A stretch of 64,000 bases of DNA from Sphingobium sp. V4 (GTDB lineage Bacteria > Pseudomonadota > Alphaproteobacteria > Sphingomonadales > Sphingomonadaceae). The stretch is taken from NCBI RefSeq assembly GCF_029590555.1, contig NZ_CP081001.1, positions 1,054,001 to 1,118,000 on the forward strand. Reading direction: 5' to 3'. The notes below the pieces were generated by a model. The model was not told the origin of the DNA, did not search any database, and worked only from the letters and a program-made list of their open reading frames with translations. Of the stretch, positions 59,091 to 64,000 are shown one piece after another; the first letter of the stretch is position 1; the number at the start of each line of letters is the position of its first letter. Position numbers and translations under genes: made by a program.

Positions 59091-59789
59091 ATGAAAGAAC
59101 AGCCTGAGGGGACCTCGCAGTCCGCCGTATTTTTTGAAAAGCTGGTGCGCGATCGTCGTTCCGTACGCGGATTTCGGACAGATCCTGTACCAAAGCCTCT
59201 GCTTGAGAAGATATTCACAACGGCTCAACAAGCGCCCTCAAACTGCAATACGCAGCCGTGGATTGCTCATGTCGTTTCGGGGGGCTCTGCCGAGCGCGTG
59301 CGGACCTTAATGCATGAGGCTGCAGTCAACAGAGTACGTCCAACCCCCGACATTCCTATCCCGGATGCCTACACGGGGGAATATCGGGCAAGACAAATTG
59401 GTGCTGCTGTCGCTTTGTTCGGAGCGCAAGGGATTGCGCGGAATGATGTCGTGGCTCGCAATCAATCATTCTTGCGAAATTTCCGTTTTTTTGACGCGCC
59501 GCATGCCGTTTTCATTTTTATTCCCCCCCATGCTGACATTCACGAGGCGTCCGATTGCGGGATCTACATCCAGACTCTGCTTCTTGCTTTCACCGCAAAC
59601 GGTCTAGCTTCCTGTGCACAGGGCGCCCTCAGTCACTATGCTGACATCGTTCATCGGGAGTTGAACGTTCCGGATGAACATCGCCTGCTTGTTGGCATTG
59701 CATTCGGCTATCCTGATGAGGAGCATCCAGCGAACGCTGCTGTTACCGAGCGTGTTTCGCTTCTCGAAGCTGTTACATTTCACGAATAG
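59091..59789 (+). CDS. Nitroreductase family FMN protein, second copy
   Basis: A 232-residue paralogue of the protein at 42381: RDRRSVRGFR, APSNCNTQPWIAHVV, FFDAPHAVFIFIPP and GLASCAQGAL correspond one to one. The ribosome binding site is weak. The frame starts with TTG at 59088 and ATG at 59091. It ends 62 bp before the IS66 left end, so the insertion sequence defines the right border of the preserved catabolic region. Confidence 0.9.
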   Translation: MKEQPEGTSQSAVFFEKLVRDRRSVRGFRTDPVPKPLLEKIFTTAQQAPSNCNTQPWIAHVVSGGSAERVRTLMHEAAVNRVRPTPDIPIPDAYTGEYRARQIGAAVALFGAQGIARNDVVARNQSFLRNFRFFDAPHAVFIFIPPHADIHEASDCGIYIQTLLLAFTANGLASCAQGALSHYADIVHRELNVPDEHRLLVGIAFGYPDEEHPANAAVTERVSLLEAVTFHE

Positions 59790-59868
59790 GTCCAGAGCCT
59801 TTCGCCAACCGACATAAGGACGAATTTAACGTGATTATCGTCTGCAGCGCTGTAAGCGTCCGGTCTGG

Positions 59869-61409
59869 CTTTCAATTACCCACAAGTGGTCGCACGCGTG
59901 ATTCCCGTGAGCGCATTACGTTTGAAGCCCCTGACTCGGCTGTGATTCCTGCTCAGGCACGGAACCTGCGGGGTGCGTGCTATGGCGAACGACGGAGATG
60001 AAGGTGAGACCTGGATCGACGGAGAAATAGACAACACCGGGTTCGGCGATGCTCGGCTTGGTAATCGGCTGCGCAAACTGATGTGCTGCTTGGACAGCGC
60101 AACAGGTCAGCCGCTGCCGTTGGCGTGCGAAGACTGGGCAAACACCAAAGCGGCGTACCGCTTCTTGTCGAACAGCTCGGTCACCGAAGAGCACATTCTG
60201 GCTGGCCATTTCCAAGCGACAGCGCGTCGTGCAGCCAGCTGCGATGGCACCCTGCTGGTGCTGCAGGACACCACAGAATTCGTCTACCAGCGATCAGCAC
60301 CAGATAGCATCGGCTACACCAAGCATGTGAACAGCGGGCGCGACAAGGAAGGCCGCTGGCGTCAGCACAAGCTGTGCGGCGTGATGATGCATGCCAGTCT
60401 GGCCATCACGCTTGAAGGGCTTCCCCTCGGCTTGACGGCTGCCCGCTTCTGGAGCCGTGCACAATTCAAAGGGCTGCTGGCGCTCAAACGCAAGGTCAAC
60501 CAGACCCGCGTGCCGATCGAGACAAAAGAAAGCATTCGCTGGCTCGAGAATATGCGCGGCTCGACGGCATTGCTCGGAGGGGATCCCGCCCGCATCGTTC
60601 ACGTCGGCGATCGCGAGAACGACATCTATGAATTCTACTGCGCGACGCAGGAGCTCGGGACCCATTTTGTCGTCCGCACTTGCGTTGATCGTCTGGCCGG
60701 CGACGGCAAGCACACCGTGTCGGCCGAGATGGCCGAGGTCGCTGTCGAGGGACATCACCAGTTCGAGATCGCCGACGGTAGCCGCGTAAAACTGGCCCTG
60801 AAGTACAAGCGCATCGGCGTTCTGCCGCCCATTGGCAAAGCGCGGCGCTACCCACCACTCAGCTTGACCGTGATCCACGCCGTGGAAGTCGACCCTCCCG
60901 AAGGGCGCAAACCGATTGACTGGAAGCTGCTCACCGATCTTCCTGTCGGAACGGCCGCGGAGGCGATCGAGAAAATGGCCTGGTACTCGATGAGATGGAA
61001 GATCGAGCTGTTCTTCAAGATCCTCAAGTCAGGCTTCAACGCCGAGAAACTCAAGCTGCGCGCAGCCGAGCGACTGGTCAACCTGATAGCCATATTCTGC
61101 ATTCTGGGCTGGCGAATCTTCTGGCTCACGATGCTGAACAGAGCGCGCCCCAATGATGATCCCGGGTCCGCACTGACAGCCACCGAGATCGCGCTCATTG
61201 ACCGAATTGCCGCCCGCGCCGGGAGAATGACTGCAAGCGCGCCGCCGATTTCATCGTACCTGACTGAGATCGCGCGCTTGGGCGGCTATCTCGGTCGACG
61301 ACACGATCCGCCGCCCGGCAACATGATCATGTGGCGAGGTTGGACCCGACTCATGGACATCCGACTTGGGGTCGAGCTCGCCGCCGAACCACTTGTGGGT
61401 AATTGAAAG
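59869..61409 (+). mobile_element. IS4-family (Tn5/IS50-like) element with 9-bp target duplication
   Basis: Inverted ends CTTTCAATTACCCACAAGTG and its complement lie at 59869 and 61409. Flanking 9-bp direct repeats CCGGTCTGG are at 59860-59868 and 61410-61418. Length is 1541 bp. A 9-bp duplication is typical of the IS50 subgroup. It interrupts the IS66 left end eight bases after GTAAGCGT starts. Confidence 0.9.
59973..61406 (+). CDS. IS4-family transposase (Tn5-like)
   Basis: A 477-residue transposase, also readable from ATG 59982. An N-terminal DNA-binding region (GFGDARLGNRLRKL) precedes the DDE core: Asp in LQDTTEF near residue 99, Asp in HVGDRENDIYEF near residue 212, and the YREK-like signature YSMRWKIELFFKILKSG holding the Glu. 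It ends 3 bp before the element's right tip. The frame looks intact. Confidence 0.93.
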   Translation: MRAMANDGDEGETWIDGEIDNTGFGDARLGNRLRKLMCCLDSATGQPLPLACEDWANTKAAYRFLSNSSVTEEHILAGHFQATARRAASCDGTLLVLQDTTEFVYQRSAPDSIGYTKHVNSGRDKEGRWRQHKLCGVMMHASLAITLEGLPLGLTAARFWSRAQFKGLLALKRKVNQTRVPIETKESIRWLENMRGSTALLGGDPARIVHVGDRENDIYEFYCATQELGTHFVVRTCVDRLAGDGKHTVSAEMAEVAVEGHHQFEIADGSRVKLALKYKRIGVLPPIGKARRYPPLSLTVIHAVEVDPPEGRKPIDWKLLTDLPVGTAAEAIEKMAWYSMRWKIELFFKILKSGFNAEKLKLRAAERLVNLIAIFCILGWRIFWLTMLNRARPNDDPGSALTATEIALIDRIAARAGRMTASAPPISSYLTEIARLGGYLGRRHDPPPGNMIMWRGWTRLMDIRLGVELAAEPLVGN

Positions 61410-61487
61410 CCGGTCTGGGGCGCCTTGCGGGGTAGGTGAGCGGCAAGCCACAGGTGCGGCACTGTGGTTTGCACCGGTGCGGCACCT

Positions 61488-61868
61488 ATGGCTACGCGGA
61501 TTATCGACGTTTCGGAGTTCGGGAAGCGCCCGCGCCGCTCATGGCCGAATGAGGAGAAGGCGCGACTGGTGACGGCGACGTTGGAGCCGCGGGCGACGGT
61601 GCGATCGGTGGCGCGCCGCCATGGCGTTGATCCATCACTGCTTTACCGCTGGCGGCGCGCCTTCCTCGCTGATCGTCTGACGGCGACGCCAGCCCAGGCG
61701 GATGGGTTCGTGCCAGTGCAGCTGGCACTGCCGGCACCGGCAGGGCAGCCGCTATCGCTCCCTGCGGGCTCGATCGAGGTACTGACCGCCGGCGGTCACC
61801 GGGTGCGGATCATACCGCCGGTAGATCGTGCTACGCTACGGCTGGTGTTGGACGCGCTCGGCCGATGA
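61488..61868 (+). CDS. tnpA: IS66 TnpA-like accessory protein
   Basis: A 126-residue protein with a helix-turn-helix (TVRSVARRHGVDPSLLYRWRR) typical of the first gene of IS66 elements. Start ATG 61488 gives MATRIIDVSEF; the frame opens at 61464. Its stop overlaps the start of tnpB by 4 bases. Confidence 0.87.
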   Translation: MATRIIDVSEFGKRPRRSWPNEEKARLVTATLEPRATVRSVARRHGVDPSLLYRWRRAFLADRLTATPAQADGFVPVQLALPAPAGQPLSLPAGSIEVLTAGGHRVRIIPPVDRATLRLVLDALGR

Positions 61869-62211
61869 TCGGTCCTCCCGTGGGCGTGCGGGTGTTTCTA
61901 GCTGCGGGCGCCACGGATATGCGCAAAGGGTTCGACGGTTTGGCCGCTATGGCGCAGAGCGTGCTCGGCAAAGACCCGTTCTCCGGCGCGGTGTTTGCGT
62001 TTCGCGGCAAGCGGGGCGATCTGATCAACTCCTGTGGTGGGACGGCCAAGGCATGGTGCTGCACGCCAAGCGGCTAGAGCGGGGTCGGTTCACCTGGCCA
62101 ACCACCGCCACCGGCGTTGCGGTGCTGACGCCGGCGCAACTTTCGATGCTCCTGGAGGGGGCGGACTGGCGGGTGCCGAAGCGGAGCGCCGAGCCGGAGT
62201 TCGCGTGGTAA
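61865..62211 (+). pseudogene. tnpB: IS66 TnpB with frameshift
   Basis: The N-terminal part (VFLAAGATDMRKGFDGLAAM, FAFRGKRGDLI) is in one frame, and the C-terminal part (LLWWDGQGMVLHAKRLERGR, LTPAQLSMLLEG) is in the next. The loss of one base near 62025, where the family reads RGDLIKLLWWDG, explains the break. The full family protein is about 115 residues, so this copy is inactive unless frameshifting occurs. Confidence 0.85.
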
Positions 62212-62271
62212 GAAGCGGCACTTTATGGCGGTTTTGCGTGCTTTGTTAGTGGCCTGGTGCTATGCTCGGGC

Positions 62272-63576
62272 ATGTCGCTCGACGTTGCATCTCTGCCCGA
62301 CGATGCCGCCTTTCTGAAGGCGCTGCTGGTAGAGGTTGATGCCGATCGCAACGCGCACAAGCTGATCGCCGAGCGGCTCAAGATCCAGCTGGCGCGGCTC
62401 CGCCGGATGCAGTTTGGCACCTCGTCGGAGAAGATCGAGCGCGAGATCGAGCAGCTGGAGCTGGCGCTTGAAGAGGTCGAGGCGGAGGCCGCTGCGACCG
62501 TCGTCTCACCCGTGCGAGCCGATGTCGTGAAGCCCTTCCGCCAGCCGCTGCCCGAGCACCTTTCGCGCGACGAGGTCGCGCATGAGCCCGCCTGCATCTG
62601 CCCCGACTGCGGCGGTCCGATGCGTCGCATCGGCGAGGATGTCACTGAGCAGCTGGATTATGTGCCCGCCTCGTTCCGCGTCATCCGCCACCTGCGCCCC
62701 AAGCTCGGCTGTCGGACCTGCGACAGGATCGTTCAGGCGTCGCTCCCCAGCATGCCGATCGAGCGCGGCAGGCCAGGCGCTGGCCTGCTCGCTCATGTGC
62801 TCGTCGCCAAGTACGCCGACCACCTGCCACTCTATCGCCAGTCGGAGATATACGCACGCGAAGGTGTCGATCTCGCCCGTTCCATCATGGCGGACTGGGT
62901 TGGCCGCTCGGCGGCGCTGCTTGAGCCGCTGGTCGATGCGCTCGCTCGTCACGTCATGGCCGGCAGCACGCTGCACGCCGACGACACGCCTGTGCCCGTG
63001 CTCGCACCCGGTGCGGGGCGGACCAGGACGGGTCGGCTCTGGGTCTATGTGCGCGATGAGCGCGGCCACGGTGGCGAAGCGCCGCCTGCCGCGCTGTTCC
63101 GCTATGCGCCGGACCGCAAGGGCGAGCGCCCCGCAGCCCACCTCGGCGGCTTCTCAGGTCACATGCATGCCGACGGCTATGCCGGGTTCAACAAGCTCTA
63201 CGGCAACCGTATCGCCGAGGTGGCCTGCATGACGCACGTCCGGCGCAAGTTCTTCGACATCCATGCCGCCAATGGCTCGGCAGTCGCCCGTGAGGCGCTC
63301 GAACGGATCGCCGCTCTTTATGGCGTCGAGGACGCCATCCGCGGCGCGCCTCCAGACCAGCGTCGGAGCGAGCGGCAGGCACGCGCCGGGCCGCTCCACC
63401 AAGACCTGCGTGCGTGGCTGGAAGCGATGCTGCCAAAGCTCTCGCGCAAGTCCGACCTGGCGGTCGCCGTCCGCTACGCCCTGTCGCGTTGGCAGGCACT
63501 CGGCCATTACGTCGACGATGGTCGCCTCGAGATCGACAATAACGCCGCCGAGCGCGCGCTTCGCGGCGTCGCCATC
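62272..63576 (+). pseudogene. tnpC: IS66 transposase TnpC, 3' truncated
   Basis: Family sequence runs from MSLDVASLPDD through a coiled coil (EKIEREIEQLELALEEVEAE), the zinc-finger-like CICPDCGG ... CRTCDR, and the DDE core (LHADDTPVPVL, HMHADGYAGF, EIDNNAAERALRGVAI). After GVAI at 63576 the sequence no longer matches IS66, although the frame stays open to 63819. About 100 C-terminal residues are replaced. The transposase is therefore probably dead. Confidence 0.87.
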
Positions 63577-63613
63577 TCGCAGACATTCTGCCCATGTCGG
63601 GCGCGACGTCGTT

Positions 63614-64000
63614 ATGTGGTATCGGTGGCATCCGTATTTCGAGCGCACGGTTCGATGCGAGTATACGGAGGATCGGGCGACCGGCAGAGTCGCTCATATC
63701 GTCGTGCGCCACGGCGAGGTGATTGTCGTTCCGGCGTGGATGCTGGATCGCGGCGTTTGCGAGGCGTTCAGCCTGGGCAGCCCTCGTGTCACCGTGGGTG
63801 CGCTCACCGATCTCCATAATCTCTTGATCGAAGCCGGTCTTCGACATGCGCTGCTGAGCGGATCGAACGCTCAGGAGGACATCGATGAAGCTCTTGCCCC
63901 CACCGACGCGGCTGCCGGCGCCACGCCAACTGATCATGCCACTCGACTCCAGAAGCCTGGACGGTCTGACGAGGGCCCAGCGCGACGTTGCGGTGGCAAG
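63614..64000 (+). CDS. Recombinase-associated small protein (DUF5372-like), open at window end
   Basis: The frame from ATG 63614 reads MWYRWHPYFERTVRCEY, then VAHIVVRHGEVIVVPAWMLDR and VGALTDLHNLLIEAGL, and has no stop before the window ends. The RWHP...VPAWM pattern resembles small DUF5372-type proteins found next to large serine recombinases or transposase cassettes. It overlaps the start of the next frame (63885), so the true gene may end just beyond the window. The family call is from memory of the pattern. Confidence 0.5.
   Translation, partial: MWYRWHPYFERTVRCEYTEDRATGRVAHIVVRHGEVIVVPAWMLDRGVCEAFSLGSPRVTVGALTDLHNLLIEAGLRHALLSGSNAQEDIDEALAPTDAAAGATPTDHATRLQKPGRSDEGPARRCGGK
63885..64000 (+). 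CDS. Small recombinase-accessory protein, 5' part only
   Basis: ATG 63885 is preceded by AGGAGG with 4-bp spacing, a strong ribosome binding site. The product begins MKLLPPPTRLPAPRQLIMPL and continues SRSLDGLTRAQRDVAVA to the window edge. This proline-rich start followed by a LxGLTxxQR motif is typical of the short protein encoded just before a large serine recombinase. The frame overlaps the end of the gene starting at 63614. Confidence 0.55.
   Translation, partial: MKLLPPPTRLPAPRQLIMPLDSRSLDGLTRAQRDVAVA

Larger units (their letters stand above)
59852..63576 (+). mobile_element. IS66-family element, interrupted by IS4 and truncated at the 3' end
   Basis: The left end reads GTAAGCGTCCGG, the usual IS66 terminus. 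The element continues after the inserted IS4 copy and encodes tnpA, tnpB and tnpC in order. TnpC loses family sequence after GVAI at 63576, so the right end is missing. With a frameshifted tnpB as well, it is not autonomous. Confidence 0.8.

Overview
The window looks like part of a catabolic island from a sphingomonad (Alphaproteobacteria, Sphingobium/Novosphingobium type). The evidence is three large TonB-dependent receptors of the sphingomonad type, high GC coding sequence with AT-richer intergenic stretches, many acyl-CoA, SDR and dehydrogenase genes, and a heavy load of nested insertion sequences. No rRNA, tRNA, CRISPR array or replication gene is visible. It could be plasmid or chromosomal.

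Layout. 1-8.2 kb: 3' part of a D-aminoacylase-like amidohydrolase, an APH-type kinase, two paralogous proteins carrying a YRDHSWG motif, an NAD(P)-dependent amine-dehydrogenase-like oxidoreductase and an SDR. 8.3-16.7 kb: TonB receptor, a small probable dimeric-barrel protein, a second amine-dehydrogenase-like protein, a second APH-type kinase with an N-terminal extension, an alpha/beta hydrolase, a DUF2889 protein and an adrenodoxin-type ferredoxin. 16.8-20.6 kb: a ferredoxin reductase pseudogene split by an IS481-type element that is itself split by an IS110-type element. 20.8-28.9 kb: zinc alcohol dehydrogenase, SDR, a LysR gene broken around an IS21 element, then SDR and aldo/keto reductase. 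29.3-39.9 kb: two divergent acyl-CoA operons (leftward crotonase, dienoyl-CoA-reductase-like SDR and acyl-CoA dehydrogenase; rightward CoA-transferase, MaoC-type hydratase, acyl-CoA dehydrogenase, crotonase and two acyl-CoA ligases). 39.9-51.2 kb: cytochrome P450, SDRs, nitroreductase, epoxide hydrolase, two zinc alcohol dehydrogenases, TonB receptor and nitronate monooxygenase. 51.5-59.8 kb: ISL3 remnant, third TonB receptor, molybdopterin oxidoreductase, second CoA-transferase and second nitroreductase. 59.85-64 kb: an IS66 element carrying an IS4 (Tn5-like) insertion, its 3' end replaced by a recombinase-associated cassette running off the window.

How it may work (inference). The receptors import a hydrophobic, probably alicyclic or terpenoid/steroid-like substrate. 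P450, epoxide hydrolase, alcohol dehydrogenases and SDRs oxidise it; ligases and CoA-transferases activate it; the two operons carry out beta-oxidation-like steps. The APH-type kinases beside acyl-CoA dehydrogenases recall the hydroxyacyl-CoA kinase route of levulinate catabolism (LvaA) and ACAD10/11. The substrate cannot be read from the sequence.

The most notable signal not explained by genes is a recurring palindrome, CAAC-N6-GTTG, in the upstream regions of most transcription units. It suggests that a single regulator, not encoded in the window, controls the whole island.
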